A DNA stretch of 64,000 bases, from contig OY752146.1 of NCBI GenBank assembly GCA_963573315.1, forward strand, positions 930,001-994,000, read 5' to 3'. Made by a program: the position numbers and the translations under genes. Shown in pieces: positions 46,875-57,800 of this stretch. The stretch is from Entomortierella parvispora. Lineage: Eukaryota; Mortierellomycota; Mortierellomycetes; Mortierellales; Mortierellaceae. The notes beneath the pieces were generated by a model. The model had not been told where the DNA came from. It ran no database searches and worked only from the letters and a program-made list of their open reading frames with translations. The stretch's first letter is position 1; each line of letters begins with the position of its first letter.

Positions 46875-49209
46875 ATGTCGACCGAAGATACCTCCAATGT
46901 AACACCCTGGTTTACGGGCTCTGTTTCATCAGCTGTTGAAACCGCGAATGCAAAAGGCATCGTTCTCCTTGTCTGCCTTGTCCAAGGTATGTTCTCCGGC
47001 TCCGCCTCTTCCCTCCAGACGACAAGGAGAGCCCCAATTACCTGAAGTGGATCGCCCCTATGGCCTCCCTGTATATTTATGACATGGCCTCCCTGTATAT
47101 TTATGACATTCTAATATGTAATAGATGGCGAGGACAAGACTGAAAGTCGTCAGTTTGAGGGACGCTTTGCCGAGGACGCATTCAAATCCGAGTTCTCCAG
47201 TCTAGATCTGGTTCCACTGCGACTTGTCCAGGAGTCGCCCGATGGCCTCATGTTTGGCCAGATCTGTAAGTGATCTGTTTCTTGATTGTCCAGTTTTCTT
47301 GTTGCCGAGATTTGTGTTTTTTCATGTCTAATATGCCATTGTTCCTAGTCCCTATCTTGACCGTCCCAGCTCTGTACCTCATCAGGAATGGGCTGTTAGC
47401 TGACTTTATGAATGGATCTGTGGATAGCGATCAAATGCTGGAACGAATCAAGAAGGCGGTTCAGGGACACTTTCAGATTCCCCCACCACCGGGCACTGTT
47501 CTACCGGACGCTGGATCCTCAGCAGCAGCAGCCACAGAGACAGCGACGACTACTCATTCCAGCTCAGAAAATACAGCTTCCGTGATTTCCCCATCTGTCA
47601 GTTCCTCAGCGAACTCTTCTTCAACTCCATCTTTGGCAACATCAGTGCCTGTCACCTCAGCAACGGCATCGACTTCATCTGCCGGGGCGGGACCAAGCAT
47701 TCTTGCCCAAGCTAACGCAGCACCTCGAGCAGAACAAGCCCAAGTGTATGGGAAACATCCCTTTCAGCTCTGTGCCAATAGAATGCACTCGGAGGGTCTG
47801 AACTAACGGAAATTCTGTTTTTATACACTTAGACTGAAAGACTTGATGAAAGAAAGAAAGTTGAAGCGGGAACAGGAAGAGCGTGAGGTGAGCAAAGTTT
47901 ACTCTTCTTTCTTTCTTGTAACTCGCTGGGGTTTCTCGATTGCGAGACTTATATTGGTTAATCACATTAGGCTGCAAAACAACGCGAGATCAACAGGAGA
48001 ACATCAAGCAAGACCTTGTCAGAGGCCCAAAAAGACTTGGCAGACAAACAAAGCAAAAAACTCAAGGACCAGATTGAGAAAGAGAAACGTGAGGCAGCAG
48101 AGTACAAGCGAAAAGTCAAACAGGACTTGGAAGAAGACAAGGCCAGGAGGCGAGCCGAGAGAGAAAAAGCGCAGGCGGCAATCGCTGCATCCTCGGCTGC
48201 GTATTCGTCTCCCTCACAAGCGTCATCTTCAAGCTTTGGCGATGCTGAGGTTGTTTTACCGGCTGAGGTCCGCGCTTTGAATTCTGGGTTAAGAGAAGCC
48301 CGAAATGACGCTGCACCCGCATTGGCGTTCGATTCAAGTCGACTGAACATTCGACTGTTTGACGGCTCCAGTATCCGGAATACCTTCAAAGCCACAGACA
48401 CTTTGGAAGCGGTTCGAGAGTGGATCAACCAGGTATTATTCACAACACGATATCTTGGGCTCCCAATGGGGGTAATGCAACCGAATCGTTGATTCTTACA
48501 CGTCTACACGGTTTTGTCTTGTCATCCCGGTTACAGAATCAAGAGGGTGAGGACAATGCCTATAACATTGTCCAGTTGATTCCTTCGAGAACCTTTACGG
48601 ACGAATCGAAAATGCTTCGGGACCTCGAGCTTTGTCCAAGCGCCACCCTTGTCTTGAAGGTATTTTGAAGTTGAAGTATTCATTCTACATGTCTACTTGT
48701 TCTGACTCCCTTCACTGGATGAATAGCGAACACACACGTCGTCTTCCGCCTATGGCTCAGATGGTAGTGGTACAGTCCCCACAATTTTGGGCTACGGTTG
48801 GTCAGCTCTTGGATTTGCAGGAAAGATTGCATCTTCCGCTCTGTCCACAGTTGCTGCTTACAACCCTCTTTCGACATCGGCTCAGTCCGGTTCATCGTCT
48901 TCAGCAAGCACTCCCTCCTCGGCAGCTGGCTCATCTTCTACAGGGCAATCAAGTCAAACAGCGAGAACAGCAGCGTATGATTACACACTCATTTGCCCTT
49001 CCCGTTCATGATCCCTATCCTCATGAACTAACGCATCTTATATACTTGTCTTCCCTGGCCAATATCCATAGATCTAAAAAGAAGGACACGGAAGTGAGCT
49101 ACAATGGGTAACGATCATCTCATACAAAAAAAACCTGGCCTTTTGTATCATTTTCCGTGACTAACAAACAATCTTTTTCTTTTGTAGGAACTCTACCAAC
49201 TTGGAATGA
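46875..49209 (+). CDS. UBX-domain protein (UBXN4/erasin-like, Cdc48/p97 adaptor)
   Basis: UBX proteins recruit the Cdc48/p97 ATPase. The UBXN4 type works at the ER in protein degradation. The N-terminal thioredoxin-like/UAS part starts at 46875 (MSTEDTSNVTPWFTGSVSSA) and includes SPDGLMFGQI joined to FPILTVPALYLIRNG. A Ser/Ala/Thr-rich linker and a long charged helix (REINRRTSSKTLSEAQ, KKLKDQIEKEKREAAEYKRK) follow. The UBX fold shows LNIRLFDGSSIRNTFKATDT, VREWINQ, YNIVQLIPSRTFTDES and LELCPSATLVLK. A helical region (ILGYGWSALGFAGKIASSA) near the C-terminus may be a membrane-attached hairpin, as in UBXN4. Eight or so exons are joined, and the final exon restores a frame ending YNGNSTNLE. Intron 1 carries a tandem 24-bp duplication. 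Confidence 0.82.
47060..47107 (+). repeat. perfect tandem 24-bp duplication in UBX gene intron
   Basis: Two identical 24-bp copies (starting ATGGCCTCCCTG, ending TTATGAC) lie head to tail inside the first intron. This appears to be a recent slippage or repair duplication. Confidence 0.9.
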
Positions 49210-49325
49210 GTACCACGTACTCACTATCAAAGCTAGAACTGTCAATAAAAACAATCAAACCCTCGAAACTACCTATAAGCGCTCTTCTCCACCTTCCCAC
49301 CGTCCGTCCATCCAGCGCAAAAAAA

Positions 49326-49354
49326 GCATCTTTCCAATCAGATCGGAAAGATGC
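49326..49354 (-). terminator. 10-bp perfect hairpin flanked by A/T runs downstream of tRNA-Ser
   Basis: GCATCTTTCC and GGAAAGATGC form a perfect 10-bp stem around a 9-base loop. On the minus strand the hairpin comes right after the tRNA's T5 tract and is itself followed by T6. It may act as a back-up RNA polymerase III stop, or as a 3' signal for the convergent UBX gene. The role is inferred. Confidence 0.4.
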
Positions 49355-49364
49355 AAAAAGAATG

Positions 49365-49446
49365 GCGTCAACAGCAGGATTTGAACCTGCGCGGGAGAAC
49401 CCATGAGATTTCTAGTCTCACGCCTTAACCGCTCGGCCATGTTGAC
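49365..49446 (-). tRNA. tRNA-Ser (anticodon AGA)
   Basis: Read on the minus strand, an 82-nt tRNA folds with a 7-bp acceptor stem (GTCAACA with TGTTGAC). It has box A TGGCCGAGCGG, an anticodon arm TGAGA-CTAGAAA-TCTCA giving anticodon AGA, a long variable arm (class II) and box B GGTTCAAATCC. The discriminator base is G. It is intronless. The genome happens to continue with CCA after the discriminator. A T5 polymerase III terminator follows within about 10 nt. A TCACGTGA palindrome lies about 50 bp upstream. Confidence 0.95.
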
Positions 49447-49494
49447 TCACTTTGATATGAGAAAATTTTTCTAGAAATCTATGATCGTACGATA

Positions 49495-49502
49495 TCACGT
49501 GA
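49495..49502. promoter_or_regulatory. TCACGTGA palindrome upstream of tRNA-Ser
   Basis: The same 8-bp palindrome as before MAP1 lies 49 bp upstream of the tRNA 5' end, outside the internal A and B boxes. It may influence the tRNA, or mark an unseen transcript on the other side. Confidence 0.35.
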
Positions 49503-50941
49503 CTAGATCTCAGTAGTGACGTAATAATCGCGCCTTTTGTGGTGTCATAGCAGATCGCCGTTGAATACAAAGAAAAAATTGTGGCGTCATGCACGCGTCT
49601 TGCTCAGCCCTCTCCTACAGCAAGTGTTCCCTGGACGGGCATTCAGCTGTACAGGACTACCATCCCGTTCACTGACCGAAAACAAGGGAGTTCTTGGACG
49701 ATACTCAAGCGACCGCGACTTTGACGATTGCTCGGTGCAGTAGTCTTGTTGATAGAGGAGTCAAGCAAGATACGCGGCTTTAGAGGCCTCGAGCAGAGGG
49801 CGTACTTTTTGAACAGAGGTTGATTCCTAAGCTTTTAGAGTTTCTAATGTCCGCCAAACCAAGAACAAGCGCGCCGCCTTCACATTCTCTGATTTACATA
49901 TTCTAGTAGATGACATACTTTAAACTTATGCGCAGCGATCGTAGAATACCTCCTGGTCTCTTGAGCTGGACGAAATCAAAGAACCAATCGTGGACATGTT
50001 CAGAACAATGGAGGAGACAACTATGACTCTTATGCTAAGAAATATCATTCGCTCTAGCCCTACGCCCCCTCCACTCAAATACCGTAATCTACTGGATAAC
50101 TCATGGTTGGACATGGGAAAAGCTAAAACAAGTTCAGATGATGACCTTTTTTTTGAACTCATTTCAATTTGAAGTCGCGCACTGGGTCTTCAGTTTCAAG
50201 GAAAACGGTTAATTACAAAGCAGTTAGAGCTCCATCAAAAATCTCATAACGCATCCTTGACTATTACTAATGCTTCCCCTCAGCCCATTACTCGCATCAT
50301 GTATCCTTCTTTAAACTTTTTTTCGTGTAGACTACCTGTGGCTGCCTGTCGGTAGGTTCTGTAAAAGAGCTCGTATTCGCTAGCTTGCTGTAAACTTCTT
50401 TTCGCCTGAAAGTACCCATGGCGCAAGGCGCGCAGTCAATCGATGCAGTGGGTTGGGAGTCTGCAAACGGATTGCATTCTCGTCTCGAGGCCCTGTCCTC
50501 CCCTGATGCCTTCGAAAGCTTTGTCATGTTCTCCCTCACCCAAAAGCGACATTGACGACACCAGGCGACGCGTGCTATACTGGTCGCTCAGCTTCACCTA
50601 AAGGGAATAACGCATGGTGTTCGATCTCAGTGTTCTGCATGCGCTAGGAATAGCTGCCACAAGATCATTCACCCTTGTTCCTCCTTGCTGGTACCGATTC
50701 GTGGCTTTAATCTTTGATGGGGGGGATCAGGTTGTAGTTCTATAGCGAACTTTCTGTTCCATAGTAAACAGGTTATCACCGAGAAACACGATTTCATAGA
50801 CTTGATTTGGTTTATTGGGACTTGCTGGCTCACTGAAGAAAAAAGTCTGCAATACCCATTAGGGTCGGCAATTGTGGATGAATCTCAACTACTCGGCTTT
50901 AGTATTGGGCGTTGGGTTACCAAACTTGTTTGATTTGTCCG
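49503..50941. other. gene-poor region
   Basis: I see no gene that can be supported. A short frame at 49990-50172 lacks any recognisable feature. The sequence is less AT-run-rich than other intergenic DNA here and could contain old gene relics. Confidence 0.4.
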
Positions 50942-51518
50942 CTAATTGCTCCGGGATTGATGAGCTAGATATATCGGAGGCATCGGAGGACACTGACAGT
51001 TCGCTTGTGAAGTCTGGGCGTCCTCAAGTTCTTCGAGGCCGCCAGAGATTGGGAGATTAATGTCTTTACCGTTAATAATCTTAACGTAGTAGGCTATCTG
51101 ACCGCCAACGGCAAGCGAGTACTTGAGTGGATACTGGAAACCACCAGAGCCAACAAGCGTTAGATAGGGGGCTGCTCCCACAAGGTAATACTCTGTGATG
51201 CCATGAGGACTGAGTATCGTGACAGACGCTCCATCGTCCATTCTGTCATGAAGAATAGAGGACTTGGTCACTGTTGGGAGGCTTGATCTGTTTGATCCGT
51301 CGACTCAATATACAGGGATCGACAAACTGCGGAAGTGGTGATTTCTGGAGGTCAGGGGACGATCCGCTTGAAGTTGGTGTGCCGCTGCTGCAGGGAACAA
51401 ATGCCGACATCATGGAGATGACAAGAGGAATGAAAAGGATTGCACGAGCGATCAAGGCTGAAAGGAAATGCAGTGGCGGTGAAAAGTTAATAGGAAAATT
51501 TGTTTGTTTTTTTGTCAT
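50942..51518 (-). pseudogene. Possible frame-broken secreted-protein gene
   Basis: On the minus strand a frame starting at 51518 encodes a hydrophobic N-terminal segment (FLSALIARAILFIPLVISMM), then a Ser/Pro/Thr-rich part with two Cys, and stops near 51246. A second, overlapping frame carries on with a beta-rich sequence (SVTILSPHGITEYYLVG, YSLAVGGQIAYYVKIINGK) and ends at 50942. No normal-sized intron with GT-AG ends joins the two frames around 51250-51330, so a one-base frameshift is the simplest view. This could be gene decay, a sequencing error or two unrelated frames. The product family is unknown. Confidence 0.3.
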
Positions 51519-52995
51519 TCTGGTTTTTTATACCAGGTTGCTTTCTTTGAGTCGAAGGCATTGATCACATCTTGCTGTTGAAAGAGCAATCTCTGGTTCC
51601 CTTTCGCACCGAAGGCCCTTCTGCATTCTTCTGTAGTTTTTCGGCACAGGCGGCCTTCTCCGGGTTCTGTTCCCATCATCTCTTTTTTCTTCTATCTCTC
51701 CCCTCAGTTCCTCCTATCGAACGGCGTCTACGATGGCTTCCCCATGTCGCCCTCTCTGCTCTTTCTCATATTTCGCGTAAATCACAAGCGCCCTTCCATA
51801 GGCTTCGATAGTACATCAAAGAGTTCGCGTTTGCTTGTTTGCTTGTAGAAACCTAGCTAGAGGTTATTCAGCTCCAAACGATCCAGTGACGGAGGGCGCT
51901 GAGGAACTGACGTTTTCATGACAAAGCAGCTGGGAAGATTGTCGTCGACATACTGTTTATAGATCCTAAGCTTGATTCAAAGTCCTGCGCCCAGAGCCTT
52001 TCGGCGTTTTCTGCAGGATTACCGCCAGTATTGTACCTCTCAGAGATATCTGATAACGCGCATCATGCTCACAGCAATGGACATTTGTCACTGTACCGAT
52101 AACCGCATGCTGTTGGAGGTGTCAAAGGGCCTAGAACTGCCACATCCATTATCAGTTCTAGTCGGTGCTGTTCGACGCTGTGTATTTGAGGAGGTATTAC
52201 AATAATGGATGGACAGGATGTGTTTTCGTGTGTGATTTCGCCATAGTAGATCTTCTAGACAGCGGGAGAGGGACAAGCGAATTGCCGGTCACCTGAGCAA
52301 ATAACAAATTGGCGGCGTGTGGCCATTCTAGTTGACACGTTGGCCCATTGAATAGAATGCATTTTCTCGTCTCAAAGACGATTCATTGTGAGTGCCTTTC
52401 CCCCGGATTTCCTCCATCTTCAATCCGTCCTTTGAGTGTCCTCTCCAGCAACGGCTAATTGGACGCGAAGGAGCTTCATTTGTGTGTGTGGTACAAGGCC
52501 GTGAAGATTTTTCTTTCTCAAGAGCAGGAAAATTTACTGAGCACAAAAAAAGGAGTCAAGAGGTTTGTTATTTTGTGACCTCGAGGGTCCAGTCCTCAAT
52601 GAAATGGCAAAAGACCACTCACCACACAGGGATGTGATAGGGGACATGGAGGTATCGTCGTTCCCGTCAAAGCGTGAGGAAAAAGGAAAGAAGACAGTTT
52701 CCCAAGCCAAAAGCATTTGGTAATTCATGCATTCGGGCTCTCATCCATAGCGCCATCCGTAGCCTACGTCCAAGGTGTAGGTAGAGTGCCATGTGCTTAC
52801 TGATGCCGCGCAGACGTGACATTTTTTTCCTTCTTTTTTTTTTTTTGCTCAAAAGGCCGAACGTTTTCCTTCCTCTTTTTTTTTTGCTTTTGTTTTTGTT
52901 TGTCGCTTTCCAAAACTTGTTCATTATCCTCCACATCCTTTCCCACCAGTCTTTCTCACCAGTCTTTCCCCCCCTGTCGATCCGTCTGTCCCGCA
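51519..52995. other. gene-poor region and promoter of the MetX-like gene
   Basis: No coding region is supported. T-rich tracts at 52820-52900 directly precede the gene at 52996 and probably belong to its promoter or leader. Several frames (for example 51972-52205 and 52392-52637) have no recognisable features. Confidence 0.45.
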
Positions 52996-54255
52996 ATGAC
53001 TCCAAACGCCGATTCTAACACCACGAAGTACCATCAGCTCGGGGACTTTGAGCTCCAGTCCGGTGAGGTCCTTCCTTCGGCCTATATTGCTTATCGCACT
53101 TATGGTTCTCCCACGAACCCTTGCATCGTCTACCCTACCTGGTACTCGGGAACGATCGTTGAGGGCAACGAATGGCTCATCTCCACTGCTGAGCACCCCC
53201 GTCAGGCCCTGGATCCCGAGCGTTATTTCATTGTCGTCCCCGCCCTCTTTGGAAACGGTGAATCTACTTCCCCTTCCAACACCTCCGGACCCAAGGGAGG
53301 CGTCAACATGCCCAAGACCAGTTTTTACGACAATGTTCGAGCTCAACATGATCTTGTGACCAAAGGACTCGGAATCAAGGACCAAATCGTCGTCCTTGGT
53401 TGGAGTATGGGTGCCGCCCAAACCTTCCAATGGGCCTCTCAATACCCATCTATGGTCAAGCTCGCCATTCCTTTCTGTGGCGCCGCCCGAATCTCTATGC
53501 ACAACTGGGTCTTCCTCGAAGCCGTTAAGGGCGCCATCTTGGCCGACACGGAGGGTTATTGCAACGGCCGGTACATGGAGGAAAAGGGTCAACAACCCAT
53601 GGTGGGTTTAAAGACCTTGGGCCGAGTGTATGCCGGCTGGGGGTTCAGTCAAACCTTTTATCGCGAGAAAGGGTTTGAAAAGTATTTTGGCATCAAGGGC
53701 GCGGAAAACGCGATGGTTCAGTTCTGGGAGAAATGGTCCACAAGCAAGGATGCCAACAACATGTTGCACTTGCTCTGGACTTGGCAACATGCCGATATCT
53801 CGGCCCAACCCCTATATGCCGGTGATTCGGGTCTCTCCGAGGCCGGAGGACGGCTCTCGGACAGGGGCGAGGGAAGAGCCGGCGCGGGCTCGGCCGAGGA
53901 TGAGGAGGCCTTTATGAGGGCCCTGAGGGGAATCCAGGCCAAGGTTTTGATCATGCCCTGCGACCATGATCTCTACTTCCCTCCCGACGACAGCCAGATC
54001 GAGAAGGATTACATGGGTGAGAACGGAGAGTTGAAGGTTATTGAGAGTATCTGGGGTCATTGGGCTGGCGGTCCCGGCGACAGCAAGGAGGATGCCAAGT
54101 TCATCGACGAATCTATTCACGTAAGTCTTCTGATTACACCTAAAACATGGGGACAGTGGGGCAACAGAGACGCGTCTATCGCTGACAGCGACGGCTGACT
54201 GACTGCGTATTTTTTCTTTGTTTCTTAGACCTTCTTCAAGCAGAACGGGTTCTAA
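52996..54255 (+). CDS. Homoserine O-acetyltransferase-like alpha/beta hydrolase (MetX superfamily)
   Basis: Two exons (52996-54120, 54229-54255) sum to 383 codons plus stop. The alpha/beta-hydrolase core has an N-terminal QLGDFELQSGEVLPSAYIAY strand region, the oxyanion-side PTWYSGT, the segment FGNGESTSPSNTSGP and the nucleophile elbow LGWSMGAAQTFQWA (catalytic Ser). The acid is in MPCDHDLYFPP and the His in IWGHWAGGPG, so a full Ser-Asp-His triad is present. This fungal branch resembles MetX-family proteins annotated as homoserine acetyltransferases. True Met2 has other sequence features, and the substrate here is uncertain. A charged insertion of about 30 residues (around 53830-53920, GGRLSDRGEGRAGAG) interrupts the cap-to-acid region. 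An AATAAA at 54367-54372 is a likely polyadenylation signal. Confidence 0.85.
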
Positions 54256-54638
54256 AGCAGACTGAACATGACGGGTTTTTACAGACACAACATTGACTGG
54301 CCCTTGCCACACAGGAGCTGGTGACCTGACAGTGATCAGATCATTCATCCCTTCATTCATTCATGGAATAAAACAAAAAAATAATTTTTTGTAGACTGGC
54401 GAATGTTGTGATTAGCAGAAAAAGAAAGAGTACAACTTTTTTTGTATGATTGCTTGCTTGCTTCAAAGACAGAAGAGTAAATGAGAATAGAATAGAATCG
54501 AAAAAAATACATGGATATAAAGGTTACTACAAGAGTATGAGAGTGCTGATGTTGGTACATGACAAGCGGGATGAAGGGATATAAAATAAAAGAAGGGGGA
54601 GAGGCGATCAGCCTCGGAGTTGTTGTTGTTGGCTGAAC

Positions 54639-54859
54639 TCAATTCATGGAAGGAACGCGCTGCGGCAAAGCAGCAAAGACGACCATGACCAGCGTGGACC
54701 AAAAGATACAATAGCTCAACATCCAGTAGGCACGGAGTTGATGACGGACACGAATTGAGGGCTCCAAAATCTTTCTAGTTCTCAGGATGTGCTTGTCCTC
54801 AGACCTACAGGAGAAGGCAGCAAAAATATAAGTAGGAAGACACAAAGACTGACCGTCTG

Positions 54860-54893
<34 letters not shown>

Positions 54894-57800
54894 AGCTTTC
54901 CAAAGAAACACTTACATTTTACCAAGGATTCCAAGCAGGGGCGAGAACCCTTTGACCCCTGTTGCAAGGAAAATAGATCCGGGCCATCCACCGACGATAC
55001 CGACGACCCATACCCACGGGCTCTTCCATCCACCCTTGTTCATCAAGACCAACATCAGCTGCAAACCAAGGACCGCTAACCAGGTCAAAATACCGATCCA
55101 CATCGCTCCACGACGCTTGATTCGATTATTGGGGTGTCCTTGATTTAGCAATCCAAGATTTTGTTGCTCAACGTACTTCAGAAACAATGGGTAGTAGTGA
55201 TCTTGAAGGACCACATCCAACACGAATCCTTTTGCTGGTCCATAAAGATAAGGGGCCTCTGTTCTACCCTCTTCCTGAACCTGGGTATGGATCCGTTGGC
55301 GACATTCTAATGGCAGATAAAACGCTGCCGCCGCTGCAGAGGAGGCCACAGTCGCAGACGCAGGACCAGTAAAGAGGGGAGGCGGGCCGCCACTATCAAT
55401 TGCGGCATTGGATTGTGTGGGTGAGGAAGAGGAGCTCGAATTACTCCTGGTGGGGTTGGTAGTGGAGGAGGTCGCTGGAGTTAAGAACGATTTGGGTAGT
55501 TGTAAGGCAGACCCAAGTGACAGGTGATGGTTGATAGAGAAAAGACCATGGTCGTTTCCATGAGATCCATTGCCCTGCCGGCCATTGTTCGTGTTGCTTG
55601 CTGGAGATAATGTTAGGGGATGTCCTTCCGGGTACAACTGAGTAGAATGGAGTCCAGTCTTGTCATCGTTCCAATGTTGATTTTGGTTATGGATCTGACT
55701 TTGACTGCTGCTGCTGTTCATAACGATATCTGGGATCTGAAATCTGATATCGCGTCTCTCAATTCTAGGCGACGTAGTAGGTGTGACGCGGATGACGTCC
55801 AAGCTGTCGGAGCTGGACTCCTTTCGAAGAGATTGATTCAGAAGCACTGAGAGCTGCCAGCCAACCTTTTGAGCCGTCCTAGAAGCCATGTTTACCGCTC
55901 TTCCTGCCGTTCTGGCCCGGATGCCACGAACGCCTCCACGCTTGTAAGGGGATGAGCGTAATGAGGCCGTGGCAGGAGATGGCAGGATTGATACTAAAAG
56001 TTAAGAAACGTAGACCGTTAGTAGTCTGTTAAGAAAGTGTAAAGACACTCTCCTACATACACTGACACCCGACGACTCACCAGACTTTTCCACGTCGCGT
56101 TTGCTGATCTTGTCCCAAGACGACGATAGGGATGATGCCGACGAATGTCTTCGGTGTCGAGAACCAGGAGACTTAGCCTCTCCAGAACCAGCGTCATCTC
56201 CTGCAAGCTGATCCTGGAAAGTGATCACAACCGGCGTTTTTCCAGGGGCAGTCTCAACAGCATCGTTGTTCCCACTAATGTTGTTCGGTGGTGGTAGCGC
56301 AGTGGGCATAGATATGTCCAAGATAGCCACTTCTTCATCACCGCTGTGCGCGCCGGTTGATATCGCTTTCTCCTCGACGGTGGGATTTGCCGAATCTTTT
56401 CCGTGGACGTCAGCCTCGGATGGCTTTTCAGACAGTTTTTCAGGCGACTTCTCAGACGACTTCCCGGCGATATAGGAGGCGTCTTGCTTCGCCTCATTAT
56501 CCTCGTCTTCGGTCTCGTTCTCTTCATCAGAATCGTAGTCCTCTTCGTCATCGTCCTCATCATCTGAATCGTCCTCTTCAGACGCCTCCGGAACCGCAGT
56601 TTCCTCTACTGTCGTGGTGTTGATGGTCAATGTGGGCAACTCAACCACCGTTACTTCTGTGCGGAGAATCCTAGACAAGAACGGTGGGAGAACTGAGCTA
56701 AGACCTGTGCCAGCTCTCTTCTTCAACCTTGGGCTGGTTGGACTCTTGGGATTTATGGCGAGATCCCCGGCCTCTTCAACCTCCTCATCTCCAGCGCCAG
56801 AGTTATCAGTGTGAACAGTCAGATTGGGTCCCGCAGGGGAGGAGGATCCATCCTTTTCAGTTCTGGCATCGTCGTCCACAGTACTCGCTTGTCCACTGGC
56901 GCCTCCTAGGCCGCTCCTCGATGCAAAACTTCTGCGGCCCGAAAGTCGGTTGGCTCTCCTGCCTCTCCAATTCTCGTTCCATTGGGCGATCATTTCTTCG
57001 GCATAGCCATCCCATCCAGGCACCATTGTCTTGTCCAAGCTGACTCGATTCAGATTTCCGTGCGCTCCATTGAAAGTCTTTATGGAGGATGCTGCCGCCT
57101 CTTCTTCTGCTGCCATGGGTGCAGTTCGCAACTGAATGAGATACTTTCGATAAATTCTTAGAGCAGATTCTTGTAAATCCTCAAGACTGATGGTCCTAAA
57201 ACTCTGTACCAAAAGAGCCTTGCCCTCTCCATTACTGAAGATACTGGGGGCATATGCACTTTCTCCCGACCTGCGAATAGCGACCGGTGCTTGCAAGGGT
57301 CCAACGCCTCCGGTGATCCTGGCCATGGATGGTCGACGGCTCCAGTCTGGTTCCTGAATACTTAGTGACTGATGTGATATTTGTCGGCGAGGTCCCATAG
57401 GACTTGACATGTGTTCCATGTTGTTTTCCCCATCGTCGAGCGTGTGTCCAGCCTCAGAACCTTCCTCGGCTTCATTGGATAGAGATGGGTGCTGCTGATT
57501 CTGAAACTGCTGGGAGGTTGTACGTCGAATGCCGTTCCCAAAGTAGTCCTCCGAAACAGATGGTCGTACACGAGAACTCCTCGAATTTGATCTAGGCATC
57601 ATATCAACAGAACCGCGGCCACGCATCATGAGGTTGTAAGAATTAGGGGACGAGTGTGTACTGGGTATAGTCCCGCTTCCAACATGGCCGCTACTGTCGT
57701 TGTTCTGTTGATAGCGCAAATGCGATGATCCATGTACGGGCATGGGTCGATAGAAATCAAAAGACCCCCGTCTAATATCTTCTCGACTGGTGTTGCTGTA

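Noticed and set aside
49362-49364. Genome-encoded CCA end of tRNA-Ser
   Set aside because: Eukaryotic nuclear tRNAs usually get CCA after transcription. The three bases are most likely chance and were left out of the tRNA.
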